Positions 40,148 through 49,422 of a stretch of DNA of 64,000 nt are shown here, in pieces (position 1 is the stretch's first letter; each line of letters starts with the position of its first letter). The stretch spans positions 558,001 through 622,000 of the forward strand of contig NZ_LR882982.1 in NCBI RefSeq assembly GCF_904831005.1, read 5' to 3'. The DNA comes from Microbacterium hydrocarbonoxydans (GTDB taxonomy: Bacteria; Actinomycetota; Actinomycetes; Actinomycetales; Microbacteriaceae). The notes below the pieces were generated by a model. The model was not told the DNA's origin, did no database searches, and saw only the letters and a program-made list of their open reading frames with translations. The translations under genes were made by a program, and so were the position numbers.

Positions 40148-41098
40148 ATGTCCGTGCAGCTGATCCCTCTCGATGACGACCGCTTCGACGACTGGCGCGA
40201 CGCGACCAGGACGCGCCTCATCCGGTTGCGCCAGGAGTCGGGAATCCTCGTCGGTGACGACGCGGTCGTCGACGCCGATGCCTTTCTCGAGCAACTGCTG
40301 CCCGAGGGCGGGTCCACCGAGACGTCGAGCATCGTGCGCATCGTCGACGACGGTGATGAGGTCGGCACACTCTGGATGATGGCGACCGGAGGAATCCTGC
40401 ATCTGGTCGATCTCGCTCTCGTCGGCGTGCCCGAACAGCGGGTGCTGGACGACCTGTTCGATGCGGTCACGACGATGGCGCGGACACACGGCATCGAGCG
40501 TCTGAGAGTCTCGCTGTACTCGACCGACGCCGCAGGTCATGCCTTCGTCGATGATCGGGGCTTCGACTGCGCGTCCATCCGGATGCTGCTCGAACCTCTT
40601 CCGACGAGGGAGTCGACCGCCGCGCCCGTCGAGCTGCAACCCATGACTCAGGAGCGGTTCGTGGCCTTCGCCGCGGCATCCGAGGCGGCCTTCGCCGCTG
40701 ACCTCGTCGCATCCGGTCGCTATTCCGAAGAGGAGGCGCGCACGGAGTCGCGCCGCCAGATGGCGCTCGAGCTGCCCGACGGCCTGGATTCTTCGGGGCA
40801 GGAGCTGTTCACCGCGCGAGTCGATGACGCCGAGGTCGGCGTCCTCTGGATCGGGATCCGTGAGCGCGACGGACATGTGCACGTGTTCGTCCTCGACATC
40901 GAGGTGGCGGCCGAGCATCGGCGCCGGGGATACGGGCGCGCCATGATGCTGGCGACCGAGCACGAGGCGCGCCGGCTCGGGGCGGAATCGATCGGCCTGC
41001 ACGTGTTCGGGTTCAACGAAGGCGCCATCCGACTCTACGAGGGGCTGGGATATCGCCGTGTCGAGGAGCGCTTCCTGCTCGACGTCCCCTCGCGCTGA
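40148..41098 (+). CDS. GNAT acetyltransferase, double-domain
   Basis: A 316-residue protein with two GNAT-like halves. The first (~residues 1-150) is degenerate; the second has the acetyl-CoA loop HRRRGYGRAMML at residues ~257-268 and GFNEGAIRLYEGLGYRRVEE. Start chosen at the ATG after GGGAGC; an ATG 15 bases upstream is in frame. Acceptor unknown (antibiotic, amino acid or peptide). Confidence 0.88.
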   Translation: MSVQLIPLDDDRFDDWRDATRTRLIRLRQESGILVGDDAVVDADAFLEQLLPEGGSTETSSIVRIVDDGDEVGTLWMMATGGILHLVDLALVGVPEQRVLDDLFDAVTTMARTHGIERLRVSLYSTDAAGHAFVDDRGFDCASIRMLLEPLPTRESTAAPVELQPMTQERFVAFAAASEAAFAADLVASGRYSEEEARTESRRQMALELPDGLDSSGQELFTARVDDAEVGVLWIGIRERDGHVHVFVLDIEVAAEHRRRGYGRAMMLATEHEARRLGAESIGLHVFGFNEGAIRLYEGLGYRRVEERFLLDVPSR

Positions 41099-41150
41099 GA
41101 CGACGCGCCGTCTGCGGGAATAGTCGCGCCGCGGTGATGTTGGCCTCGAT

Positions 41151-41792
41151 ATGACAACACTCGGAATCATCGGTGCAGGACACATCGGCAGCCAGGTCGC
41201 GCGAGTGGCGGTGAAGAACGGCTATGACGTCGTGATCGCGAACTCTCGCGGACCCGAGACGCTCACAGATCTCGTCGCAGAGCTGGGGCCGCGGGCGCAG
41301 GCCGCGACCGCGGTCGAGGCGGCGGAGGCCGGCGATGCCGTGGTCGTCACGGTGCCGCTCGGCAGGATCGACGAGCTGCCTGTCGATCAGCTCGCGGGCA
41401 AGATCGTGCTCGACACGAACAACTACTACTTCGAGCGCGACGGCCACATCGAGGCACTCGACAAGGGTGAGACGACGACGTCCGAGATGCTGCAGAAGCA
41501 GCTTCCCAGCTCGCGGATCGCCAAGGCCTTCAACCACATCCTCGCCGCCGACATCACGACCGACGGTGCACCGGCAGGAACGCCGGACCGTCGAGCCCTC
41601 GCCACTGCGGGCGATGACGCCGAGGCGGTCGATTTCGTCACTCGTTTCTATGACGAGGCCGGCTTCGACACCGTCAACGTCGGTCCGCTGAGCGAGTCGT
41701 GGAGGGTCGAGCGCGACCGCCCCGCATACGTGGTCCGTCAGAACGCTGCGGAGCTCGAGGCGAACCTCGCGATCGCGAACCGTCTGCCCTGA
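41151..41792 (+). CDS. NADPH-dependent F420 reductase-like/NAD(P)-binding protein
   Basis: A 213-residue Rossmann protein: LGIIGAGHIGSQVARVAVKNG at residues 3-23 (quoted in part) with the NADP-type ANSRGPET loop; DAVVVTVPLGRIDELP; VLDTNNYYFERDG; KAFNHI. This is the F420-reductase/SDR-like YNAD family found widely in Actinobacteria. Substrate unknown. Monocistronic. Confidence 0.88.
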   Translation: MTTLGIIGAGHIGSQVARVAVKNGYDVVIANSRGPETLTDLVAELGPRAQAATAVEAAEAGDAVVVTVPLGRIDELPVDQLAGKIVLDTNNYYFERDGHIEALDKGETTTSEMLQKQLPSSRIAKAFNHILAADITTDGAPAGTPDRRALATAGDDAEAVDFVTRFYDEAGFDTVNVGPLSESWRVERDRPAYVVRQNAAELEANLAIANRLP

Positions 41793-41861
41793 CACATCCG
41801 TCTCGCGTCGGGGCGGGATGCCAAACTTGTCCCGCCCCTGCGCGAGTGGGAGAATCCCGGT

Positions 41862-42509
41862 ATGGCGGATGTGGGGGCTGCCGGCGAACTCGAGTCGGTG
41901 CGGGTGACGCGCATTCTGCGCGATGACATCATCCTGGGGCGTCGGCTGCCGGGGTCACGCCTCGTCGAGCGCGATATCGCCGCGGAACTCGACGTCTCCA
42001 GGCTGCCTGTCCGAGAGGCGATCAGGGCTCTCGTCGGGGAGGGGGTCGTGATCGCGCGACCCAGGACCTGGGCCGTCGTCCGTGAGTTCACGCCCCGAGA
42101 TCTGCAGAACTTCGGCGAGGTCCGCGAGGCGATCGAGACGCTCATCTTCGTGTTCGCCGCGCAACGGCATTCCGAGGAAGGGCTCGCGCGGCTGCGAGCC
42201 GCGCACGAGAAGGAAGTCGTCGCGGCGTCCGCAGGCGATGTCGACGGTGCGCGCATCGCTGCGGCGGAGTTCCACGAGGTCGCGGCGGAACTCGCGGGCA
42301 ACGAGATGCTCAGCGAGCTGATCGGCGTGTTCGTCACCCGGTTGAGATGGCTCTTCGGACAGCACGACGACCTTCCCGCGATTGCCGACGAGCATCGGAT
42401 GATCCTCGAGGCGGTGGCTGCTCGTGACGAGGAGACGCTGCGTGCCCTGATCCCGCGTCACCTCGCCAGCGGGCAGGCTGCGGCGCAGAGTCGTCTCGCC
42501 GGGTATTGA
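41862..42509 (+). CDS. GntR family regulator (FCD domain)
   Basis: A 215-residue FadR-type regulator: winged helix-turn-helix at residues ~10-75 (RLVERDIAAELDVSRLPVREAIRAL) and an FCD effector domain with the metal-binding pattern FHEVAAEL, FGQHDDL and HRMILEAV. No obvious operon partner; target unknown. Closest to the canonical FCD form, unlike the divergent GntR at 14844. Confidence 0.9.
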   Translation: MADVGAAGELESVRVTRILRDDIILGRRLPGSRLVERDIAAELDVSRLPVREAIRALVGEGVVIARPRTWAVVREFTPRDLQNFGEVREAIETLIFVFAAQRHSEEGLARLRAAHEKEVVAASAGDVDGARIAAAEFHEVAAELAGNEMLSELIGVFVTRLRWLFGQHDDLPAIADEHRMILEAVAARDEETLRALIPRHLASGQAAAQSRLAGY

Positions 42510-42635
42510 CCCGATCGCGAGGGCCGCACACGGCGGCGGCCGCGTCGGCCGACGTCAGGTAGCAGACTCACGCCCGCGCAGCTATATTGACCCTACGGAA
42601 TCGTTCCGGACGTACGTCTTCATCTGGGGAGCGAT

Positions 42636-42881
42636 ATGCGTGGTGTCGCTGTGGTCTTCGGGGGGCTGCTGGTGATCGGCGGAGCGGTGCTCGTGGCGGT
42701 CGCAGACCAGCAGCGGGTCGACGCTCTCGATGACGCGCGTGCTGCCGTGATCGAGGCGAGAGAGGATCTCGACGCCGCCCGCGAGGTCAATCTCGTGCTC
42801 GCTGAGAGACTCACGGATCTGCGCTCTCGCATCTCGGAGCAGGACGCTCGACTCTCCGACGACACGGGGTTCCTGCAGTGA
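42636..42881 (+). CDS. Small membrane-anchored coiled-coil protein
   Basis: 81 residues. A helix spans residues ~3-23 (AVVFGGLLVIGGAVLVAVA) and a coiled-coil ~30-75 (heptads in RVDALDDARAAVIEAREDLDAA). The gene precedes the HELAH protein by 10 bp, so the two are likely co-expressed; the anchor plus coiled coil suggests a bitopic partner. No family recognised. Confidence 0.7.
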   Translation: MRGVAVVFGGLLVIGGAVLVAVADQQRVDALDDARAAVIEAREDLDAAREVNLVLAERLTDLRSRISEQDARLSDDTGFLQ

Positions 42882-42891
42882 GGTGCACCGC

Positions 42892-43755
42892 ATGATCCGA
42901 CGGATCGTGTCGGTCGCGGTCGTCGCCGCCCTGCTGCTCGCGGGGGGAGCCGTCAGCCGCGCGGCCGCTCTGGACTCCGAGCGTGCGGCGGTGATCGCGG
43001 AGCTCCGGGCGCTGTCGCAGTCCACTCGTGAGGCACTGATGCGTACGGACCACCTCGAGGGCTCGATCTCGATCGCCGAGAAAGAGGCCGCCGAGCGTGC
43101 GGCGGTTCTCGAGGTGCGACCAGCCTTCCTCGCCGAGATCGCGGCATTCGACGCTGCGGTCACGGGCGCGAACGGCAAGATCGACACGGCGGCGCAGCGG
43201 GCGGCTGTGCTCTCGGCGCAGCAGGCGGTGCTGGCCGAGCGGCGGGATCCCGCGACGGTCGCGGCGGCGACCGCCACCGTCGACGCCCTGACCGATCGGC
43301 TCGGTGAAGAGGTCGCCATCTGGCAGGCATCGCAGTACACCACTGCCACCGGCCCGGCGTGGTCCTCGAGCGGGCCCGACGGGTATGCCCGAGTCAGGAG
43401 CGCTCTCGATCGCGTGGGCGGGCAGAATGTGGGACTCTACGAATCCGCGTCCTGCGCCGGCGGCACCGCCCCCGCATGTGCCAACAGCAACGGATACATC
43501 AAGTACCGCGCCGACATCACGGAGTGGAGCGGCGACCGGCTCGAGTGGGCGATGGCGCACGAACTGGCGCACATCTACCAGTTCCGCGTGTGGGGCGCGC
43601 TGACCTCGTCGGGCGCCTACGGGTCGATGTTCGGCGGAGACCCCGAGTTCCTCGCGAACTGCATGGCCGTGGTGCGCGGATTCCCGGGAGCGATCGGCTG
43701 CGACGCGGAACAGCAGCAATGGGCTTCGGGAATCTGGGTCGGCTCCGTCGGGTGA
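42892..43755 (+). CDS. Secreted putative zinc metalloprotease with HELAH motif
   Basis: A 287-residue protein. Signal peptide at residues 1-26 (MIRRIVSVAVVAALLLAGG, cleavage near ASRAAA). Residues ~30-145 are a helical, coiled-coil-like region (ALSQSTREALMRTDHLEGS). The C-terminal half carries WAMAHELAHIYQF with His223-Glu224-His227, a gluzincin HExxH, and several Cys residues (SCAGGTAPAC; FLANCMAV). The start chosen has a GAGG site; an upstream GTG is less likely. Catalytic activity is inferred from the motif; the third metal ligand is not identified. Confidence 0.7.
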   Translation: MIRRIVSVAVVAALLLAGGAVSRAAALDSERAAVIAELRALSQSTREALMRTDHLEGSISIAEKEAAERAAVLEVRPAFLAEIAAFDAAVTGANGKIDTAAQRAAVLSAQQAVLAERRDPATVAAATATVDALTDRLGEEVAIWQASQYTTATGPAWSSSGPDGYARVRSALDRVGGQNVGLYESASCAGGTAPACANSNGYIKYRADITEWSGDRLEWAMAHELAHIYQFRVWGALTSSGAYGSMFGGDPEFLANCMAVVRGFPGAIGCDAEQQQWASGIWVGSVG

Positions 43756-43805
43756 CCCGCAGCAACCGGGAACGGAACGGGTACGCTCGAAGCAAGGAGG
43801 TTGCG

Positions 43806-44384
43806 GTGGGACGAACTGCGGATGCCATCGCGGAAGGCGTCGCGATCGCGACCGCCGCCGCGCGCCTCGCCGTGAAGAATCACATCCTGATCGGCACGAT
43901 CGCCGAGAACGGCATCTTCGACACGGACAAGTACATCGCTGATGCCCGAGAGGCGTTGCGAGCGATGGCCGAGGAGTCGGAAGAGGTCGAGCGCAACCTC
44001 GTCGCGCTGCGCAAGAGGGCGCGAGGCCGCCACTCCGATCCCTCGGGCACGCACGACTATCGCGATCGCGATGTGCGCAATCTGCGCAGGCGCGCCAAGC
44101 AGTCGCACGGCGTCGCCACGAAGCTGCGCGAGATGATGAGCGACGACGCCGCGCTGCGCAGGATCGTCGAGGAGGCCCGAGCGGGCGCGTGGGCGGATGT
44201 GCGTCACAACCTCGATCGTCGGCTCCGTGTCGAGGGCATGCGCCCTGATCAGGATCCCGACTACGACCGCATGCGTGAGGCTCGGATGCAGGCTCTGAGG
44301 CTCGTCGACCTGCAGGCTCTGTCGTCGCAGCAGCGCGCCAAGGCCAAGCGGAACGCGAAGGCCGATGAGGAGCCTGACGAGTGA
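43806..44384 (+). CDS. Conserved hypothetical, charged, alpha-helical
   Basis: A 192-residue protein with GTG start after AAGGAGG. It is strongly helical and charged, with EAREALRAMAEESEEVE and KQSHGVATKLREMM stretches, and ends in a basic-acidic tail. No signal peptide. I know of no function; similar genes are sometimes labelled asparagine synthase in Microbacterium without support. It is the last gene before the arginine tRNA. Confidence 0.7.
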   Translation: MGRTADAIAEGVAIATAAARLAVKNHILIGTIAENGIFDTDKYIADAREALRAMAEESEEVERNLVALRKRARGRHSDPSGTHDYRDRDVRNLRRRAKQSHGVATKLREMMSDDAALRRIVEEARAGAWADVRHNLDRRLRVEGMRPDQDPDYDRMREARMQALRLVDLQALSSQQRAKAKRNAKADEEPDE

Positions 44385-44450
44385 GGCGTCGATTCGCATT
44401 CGCGCAGAGACTGTTATAGGCTGTTCTACGGCCCGCTGAGCGGTCCAGGA

Positions 44451-44523
44451 GCGCCCGTAGCTCAATGGATAGAGCATCTGACTACGGATCAGAAGGTTAG
44501 GGGTTCGAGTCCCTTCGGGCGCA
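44451..44523 (+). tRNA. tRNA-Arg (anticodon ACG)
   Basis: A standard 73-nt cloverleaf: acceptor GCGCCCG/CGGGCGC, D arm GCTCAATGGATAGAGC, anticodon stem TCTGA/TCAGA with loop CTACGGA (anticodon ACG), T arm AGGGGTTCGAGTCCCT, discriminator A. CCA is not encoded. This tRNA reads CGN codons after A34 deamination. Confidence 0.97.
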
Positions 44524-44530
44524 CATCACA

Positions 44531-44564
44531 AGAAATCCCCGTCGCATTCGCGGCGGGGATTTCT
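44531..44564 (+). terminator. Intrinsic terminator after tRNA-Arg
   Basis: AGAAATCCCCG pairs with CGGGGATTTCT; the inner GTCGC/GCGGC nearly completes the stem around loop ATTC. Similar in design to the tRNA-Ser terminator. Confidence 0.85.
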
Positions 44565-44630
44565 GCATCCGTCGCCGTGTTCGGCCCGGCCAGGCCACGC
44601 GCTGCGAAGGAGGGAACGCGGCAGGCGCGC

Positions 44631-45563
44631 TCAGCCGAGAAGGCTCGTGATCGCGGGGTCGCGCTGCGCGTACCCTGCCGCGGTGGCGAGTATCACGTCT
44701 CGCATCGCGGCGACGGCCACCGCCGGGGTCACATCCGCGCGGTGCGCGAGGCTCACGGTACGCCGCATCATGGGATGCGTGAGCCGCACCGAGCGCAGCG
44801 CGGGCTGATCGAAGAGCACCATCGCCGGAACGACGGCGACACCGACTCCGCGCTCGACGAAGCGGAGCAGAGCATCCATCTCCGCCCCCTCGAGCACGTG
44901 ATTCGGTGTGATGCCCGCGGAGCGGAACGCCGCGTCGGTGGTCGCGCGCAGCTCGTAGGTCTCGTCGAGGGCGATCAGCGGGAGTGTGGCGAGATGCTCG
45001 AGCCCGATCGCCGGGGTGATCGCGACAGGAGGCTGGGATGCCGCCGACACGACCACCAGCTCCTCGGTGAGCAGAGGCATGCGCGTGAGGCTGAATCCCG
45101 AGGGGGGAGGCCCCGTCGATTCGGTGATCAGGGCGATGTCGACGGCTCCGACCGCGAGCTGGTCGACGAGCAGTCGGGAGCCGCTCTCGTCGAGGTGCAG
45201 GTCGACGCCGGGGTGCGCGGCATGGAAGGCGCTGATCGCCTCTGCCACCAGGCTGATGCAGAGTGTGGGCGGTGCACCGAGCCGCACGCGCCCCCGACGG
45301 AGTCCTGCGAGCTCGCCCATCTCGTCGCGGATCGCCTCAGCCTCGGCGAGCATCCGCTGCGCGCGGGGGAGCAGAGCCTCGCCTGCGGAGGTGAGGGCGA
45401 TGTGGCCGCGGGCGCGATGGAACAGCTCGGCGCCGAGTTCGCGCTCGAGTGTGGAGATCTGTCGGCTCAGCGACGGCTGCGCCAGGTGCAGATACTCGGA
45501 GGCGCGGGTGAAATGGCCGAGTCGGGCGACCTCGACGAACCCGCGGAGCTGCTCGAGGTTCAT
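44631..45563 (-). CDS. LysR family transcriptional regulator
   Basis: A 310-residue regulator. Helix-turn-helix at residues ~1-60 (MNLEQLRGFVEVARLGHFTRA; AQPSLSRQISTLERELG), linker LPRAQRML, and a periplasmic-binding-type effector domain. It is divergent from the flavoprotein gene with a 71-bp gap, the classic LysR layout, and is probably its activator and autorepressor. Confidence 0.92.
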   Translation of the reverse strand: MNLEQLRGFVEVARLGHFTRASEYLHLAQPSLSRQISTLERELGAELFHRARGHIALTSAGEALLPRAQRMLAEAEAIRDEMGELAGLRRGRVRLGAPPTLCISLVAEAISAFHAAHPGVDLHLDESGSRLLVDQLAVGAVDIALITESTGPPPSGFSLTRMPLLTEELVVVSAASQPPVAITPAIGLEHLATLPLIALDETYELRATTDAAFRSAGITPNHVLEGAEMDALLRFVERGVGVAVVPAMVLFDQPALRSVRLTHPMMRRTVSLAHRADVTPAVAVAAMRDVILATAAGYAQRDPAITSLLG

Positions 45564-45634
45564 GCCTCGATCCTATCGATACCAGTAGAACTATGCATTG
45601 GAGTTATCGGGATGCCCTGCCTAGCGTGGACTGC
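45564..45634. promoter_or_regulatory. Divergent LysR/flavoprotein promoter region
   Basis: 71 bp between divergent starts with an AT-rich patch (TATCGATACCAGTAGAACTA). TATCGATA and a later TTATCG could form the dyad half-sites. Assignment rests on the divergent LysR arrangement. Confidence 0.5.
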
Positions 45635-47365
45635 ATGAGTACTCGCGAACGTCAGATCTCCACCACGGTCCTCGTCATCGGCACCGGCGGCTCGGGGCTG
45701 CGGGCGGCGATCGAGGTCGCCGAGCACGGCATCGATGTCCTCGCCGTCGGCAAGCGCCCCCGACAGGACGCTCACACGTCGCTGGCCGCAGGCGGCATCA
45801 ATGCCGCGCTCGGCACGATGGACCGCGACGACAGCTGGCAGCAGCACGCGGCCGACACGATCAAGGAGAGCTACCTGCTCGCCAACCCGCACACGGTCGA
45901 GATCGTGACGCAGGGCGCCGAGCGCGGCATCCGCGACCTCGAGCGCTGGGGCATGGACTTCGCCCGAGAAGACGACGGCCGCATCTCGCAGCGGTTCTTC
46001 GGAGCGCACACCTTCCGTCGCACGGCCTTCGCGGGCGACTACACGGGTCTCGAGATCCAGCGCACGCTCGTCGCCAAGGCGGAGCAGCTCGAGGTGCCGA
46101 TCCTCGACCACGTCTACATCACCAGGCTGCTCGTGCGCGACAACGTCGTGTTCGGCGCCTACGGCTTCGACCAGTCCGACGGCACGCGCTACCTGATCCA
46201 TGCGGATGCCGTGATCCTCGCCGCCGGCGGTCACAACCGCATCTGGCGTCGCACCTCGTCGCGCCGCGACGAGAACACCGGCGACTCGTTCCGGCTCGCG
46301 GTCGAGGCGGGTGCCCGCCTGCGCGATCCGGAGCTCGTGCAGTTCCACCCGTCGGGCATCATCGAGCCTGAGAACGCCGCCGGCACCCTGATCTCCGAGG
46401 CAGCGCGCGGTGAGGGCGGCATTCTGCGCAACGCCCTCGGAGAGCGCTTCATGTCGAAGTACGACCCCGAGCGCATGGAGCTGTCGACCCGTGACCGCGT
46501 GGCGCTCGCCGCGTACACCGAGATCGCCGAGGGGCGCGGCACCGAGAACGGCGGCGTCTGGCTCGACGTGTCGCATCTGCCGCGCGAGACGATCATGACC
46601 CGTCTGCCCCGCGTCTACCAGACGATGATGGAACTGCAGATGCTCGACATCACGACCGACCCCATCGAGATCGCCCCCACCGCGCACTACTCGATGGGTG
46701 GTGTGTGGGTGCGTCCCGACGATCACCAGACCGACGTCGACGGGCTCTATGCGATCGGCGAGGCCTCGAGCGGCCTGCATGGAGCGAACCGCCTGGGCGG
46801 CAACTCGCTCATCGAGCTGCTCGTCTACGGACGCATCGTCGGTCAGGCGGCCATGGCGCATGCGGCGGGACTCGACGCGCAGCGCCGCTCGGCGGAGGCC
46901 GTCGCTCAGGCTCGCGCCGAGATCGACGACCTCCTCGCGGCTGACGGGCGCGAGAACGTCCGCGCGCTGCAGCGGGCGATCCGCAACACGATGACCGAGC
47001 ACGCGGGCGTCGTCCGCTCCGAGGAGGTCTTGCGCGCCGGCCTCGCGGACCTCGACATGATCGAGGGGCGGATGGAGGACATCGGCATCCACCCCGACAT
47101 CGCGGGCTTCCAGGACCTCGCGCACGCGTTCGACCTCAAGGCCTCGGCGCTCGCGGCCCGGGCCACGCTCGAGGCGGCTCTCGAGCGTCGTGAGACACGC
47201 GGATGCCACAACCGCAGCGACTATCCCGACACCGATCCCACGCTGCAGGTCAACCTCGTCTGGTCGCCGACCGGCGGTGTGACCCATGAGTCGATCCCCG
47301 AGATCCCCGCGGAGATCGCCGAGCTGATGCGCGACGTCGACACAGAGGGCAAGCTCGTCGAATAG
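45635..47365 (+). CDS. FAD-binding dehydrogenase (aspartate oxidase/succinate-fumarate flavoprotein family)
   Basis: A 576-residue flavoprotein. FAD dinucleotide loop VLVIGTGGSGLRAAIEVAE at residues ~12-30; AHTSLAAGGINAALG at the flavin; LVQFHPSGI, SMGGVWV and ANRLGGNSLIELLVYG are typical of SdhA/FrdA/NadB. Start chosen at MSTRERQIST; a longer frame upstream overlaps the promoter. The SdhA-like covalent His is not obvious. No partner iron-sulfur or quinolinate genes are next to it, so L-aspartate oxidase, a fumarate-reductase-like enzyme, or another alpha-keto/thiol oxidase are all possible. Confidence 0.8.
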   Translation: MSTRERQISTTVLVIGTGGSGLRAAIEVAEHGIDVLAVGKRPRQDAHTSLAAGGINAALGTMDRDDSWQQHAADTIKESYLLANPHTVEIVTQGAERGIRDLERWGMDFAREDDGRISQRFFGAHTFRRTAFAGDYTGLEIQRTLVAKAEQLEVPILDHVYITRLLVRDNVVFGAYGFDQSDGTRYLIHADAVILAAGGHNRIWRRTSSRRDENTGDSFRLAVEAGARLRDPELVQFHPSGIIEPENAAGTLISEAARGEGGILRNALGERFMSKYDPERMELSTRDRVALAAYTEIAEGRGTENGGVWLDVSHLPRETIMTRLPRVYQTMMELQMLDITTDPIEIAPTAHYSMGGVWVRPDDHQTDVDGLYAIGEASSGLHGANRLGGNSLIELLVYGRIVGQAAMAHAAGLDAQRRSAEAVAQARAEIDDLLAADGRENVRALQRAIRNTMTEHAGVVRSEEVLRAGLADLDMIEGRMEDIGIHPDIAGFQDLAHAFDLKASALAARATLEAALERRETRGCHNRSDYPDTDPTLQVNLVWSPTGGVTHESIPEIPAEIAELMRDVDTEGKLVE

Positions 47366-47442
47366 CCGCCTCCCGCACTCGCTCCCGTCGCAGGGTGCAT
47401 CGCGACGGGAGCGGCGGGGCGGGTGAGCGAGGTAGGAGTCGC

Positions 47443-47760
47443 TCAGTCGCCCTCGTCGGTCTCCGGACCGTCGATGACCCCGATCCCCACCGCTTCATGG
47501 TCGGGCTCGGGGTCGTTGCGCGCCGGCGCCTTGGGCTCCTCCGAGGGTTCCTTCTCGGTGCTCGGCTCTTCGAGTTCGTCGTTGCTCGGAACCTCAGAGG
47601 GGTCCGCGTCTTCGGGGGACTCCGCCTCCGCCGGCTTGTCGGCGGTGTTCGACGGATCCTTGAACTCGCCGGCGTCGCCGGACGAGGGCGTCGGTGTGGG
47701 CGTCTGCGCCTCGGGGTCGAGGTCGGAGGTCGGGTCCTGCTCGGGCGTGCTGTTCGTCAT
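47443..47760 (-). CDS. Acidic low-complexity protein
   Basis: A 105-residue protein starting at MTNSTPEQDPTSDLD after AAGGGA. It is made almost entirely of Pro, Glu, Asp, Ser and Thr (EEPSTEKEPSEEPKAPA), with no hydrophobic helix; likely disordered. Function unknown. It ends 77 bp from the flavoprotein, convergent to it. Confidence 0.6.
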   Translation of the reverse strand: MTNSTPEQDPTSDLDPEAQTPTPTPSSGDAGEFKDPSNTADKPAEAESPEDADPSEVPSNDELEEPSTEKEPSEEPKAPARNDPEPDHEAVGIGVIDGPETDEGD

Positions 47761-47879
47761 GATCGTCCCTTTCGCATCGAGTGCATGCCCCAGCATCCGT
47801 CACCGGGGCCGAGGCGAGAAGGGCCTTGACGACAGTCTTCGGATCGTCCGTGTTCCTGCGCACGACGTAGGCTGAGCAG

Positions 47880-49373
47880 GTGACAGCGTACGTCTCGGCC
47901 TTCGATCTCTTCTCCATCGGAGTGGGCCCCTCGAGTTCCCACACGGTCGGGCCGATGCGGGCGGCCCTCGCGTTCGCTCAGCGCCTGCGCTCGTCCGGAT
48001 CTCTCGATCGCGTCGCACGCATCGGATGCACGCTGTACGGCTCTCTCGGCGCCACCGGAATCGGTCACGGCACGCCGGATGCGGTCGTCGCGGGGCTGCG
48101 CGGGCTCGCCCCCGAGACATGCGACCCGACCGACGTGCGCGCCGCCTGGACCGACCTTCGCGACGGCGCCACGGTGCGCGTCGACGGGGTCCATGAGATC
48201 CCGTTCTCGAAGGCCGACATCGTCTTCGAGCCGCGAACCCGGCTGCCCGGTCATCCGAACGCGATGACCATCACCGCCCGGGACGATGCCGGCAGTGTCG
48301 TCGCCGAAGAGACCTATTACTCCGTCGGCGGCGGGTTCATCCGCCGGGACGGCGAAGAGGCGAAGCTCGCCTCGGCACCCCTGCCCTACTCGTATGCCGA
48401 CGCCGCGTCACTGCTCGCACTGTGCGACGAGCACGGACTGTCGATCGCCGAGATCGCGCGACTCAACGAGACCGCTGAACGCTCGGAAGAAGAGGTCGCC
48501 GCCGGACTCGATGCGATCTGGGACGCCATGGCCGCGTGCGTCGAGAACGGACTGCACTCGGACGGCGTGCTTCCGGGGATGCTCAAGGTCAAGAGGCGTG
48601 CGAGCATGATCCGTGCGCAGCTCGAGGAGGCGGAGGCCGACGGGCATCGGGAGCTGCCGGGAGAGTGGCTCGGTGCCTTCGCGCTCGCGGTCAACGAAGA
48701 GAACGCGGCGGGCGGTCGGGTCGTCACCGCGCCCACGAACGGCGCCGCCGGCATCCTTCCCGCCGTCGCGATGTACTGGTGGCGGTTTCTCGCCGACTCC
48801 GGCCTCGGAGCGGGCAATGCCGTCACGCCATACGGCGAACTGGTCGGGAGCGCGCTGCTCGGTTTCGACGGCACGCGGGCGATCGAGGCGGCGCAGGCTG
48901 ACGACGATGAGGCCGTGACCGACGCGAACCGGCGACGCGGCATCCGGCGGTTCCTGCTCACCGCCACCGCGCTCGGCTCGCTCTTCAAGGCGAACGCCTC
49001 GATCTCGGGCGCCGAGGGCGGATGCCAGGCCGAGGTCGGCTCGGCCTGTGCGATGGCGGCCGGAGGGCTCACCGCCGTCATGGGCGGCACCAACCGGCAG
49101 ATCGAGAACGCCGCCGAGATCGCGATGGAGCACCATCTCGGGCTCACCTGCGATCCCATCGGCGGGCTCGTGCAGATCCCGTGCATCGAGCGCAACGCGA
49201 TCGCCGCATCGACGGCCGTGACGGCCGCCCGTCTCGCGCTGCGCGGTGACGGCAGCCACTACGTCTCGCTCGACGCGGTCGTCGAGACGATGCGCCAGAC
49301 CGGAATCGACATGTCGACCAAGTACAAGGAGACCAGCGAGGGCGGTCTCGCGGTCAACGTCATCGAGTGCTGA
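47880..49373 (+). CDS. sdaA: L-serine ammonia-lyase, iron-sulfur type, single chain
   Basis: A 497-residue enzyme with a GTG start. It deaminates serine to pyruvate and ammonia using a [4Fe-4S] cluster. The beta domain is N-terminal ([21 protein letters not shown]) and the alpha domain C-terminal ([35 protein letters not shown]), with the three cluster Cys residues in [11 protein letters not shown] and IPC. Monocistronic, with a 119-bp gap to the divergent acidic-protein gene. Confidence 0.96.
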   Translation: MTAYVSAFDLFSIGVGPSSSHTVGPMRAALAFAQRLRSSGSLDRVARIGCTLYGSLGATGIGHGTPDAVVAGLRGLAPETCDPTDVRAAWTDLRDGATVRVDGVHEIPFSKADIVFEPRTRLPGHPNAMTITARDDAGSVVAEETYYSVGGGFIRRDGEEAKLASAPLPYSYADAASLLALCDEHGLSIAEIARLNETAERSEEEVAAGLDAIWDAMAACVENGLHSDGVLPGMLKVKRRASMIRAQLEEAEADGHRELPGEWLGAFALAVNEENAAGGRVVTAPTNGAAGILPAVAMYWWRFLADSGLGAGNAVTPYGELVGSALLGFDGTRAIEAAQADDDEAVTDANRRRGIRRFLLTATALGSLFKANASISGAEGGCQAEVGSACAMAAGGLTAVMGGTNRQIENAAEIAMEHHLGLTCDPIGGLVQIPCIERNAIAASTAVTAARLALRGDGSHYVSLDAVVETMRQTGIDMSTKYKETSEGGLAVNVIEC

Positions 49374-49422
49374 GCCGCGAGCGCGTCGGTGGCTGCGGAT
49401 AGCCTCCTCTGAGGAGGAGCGT

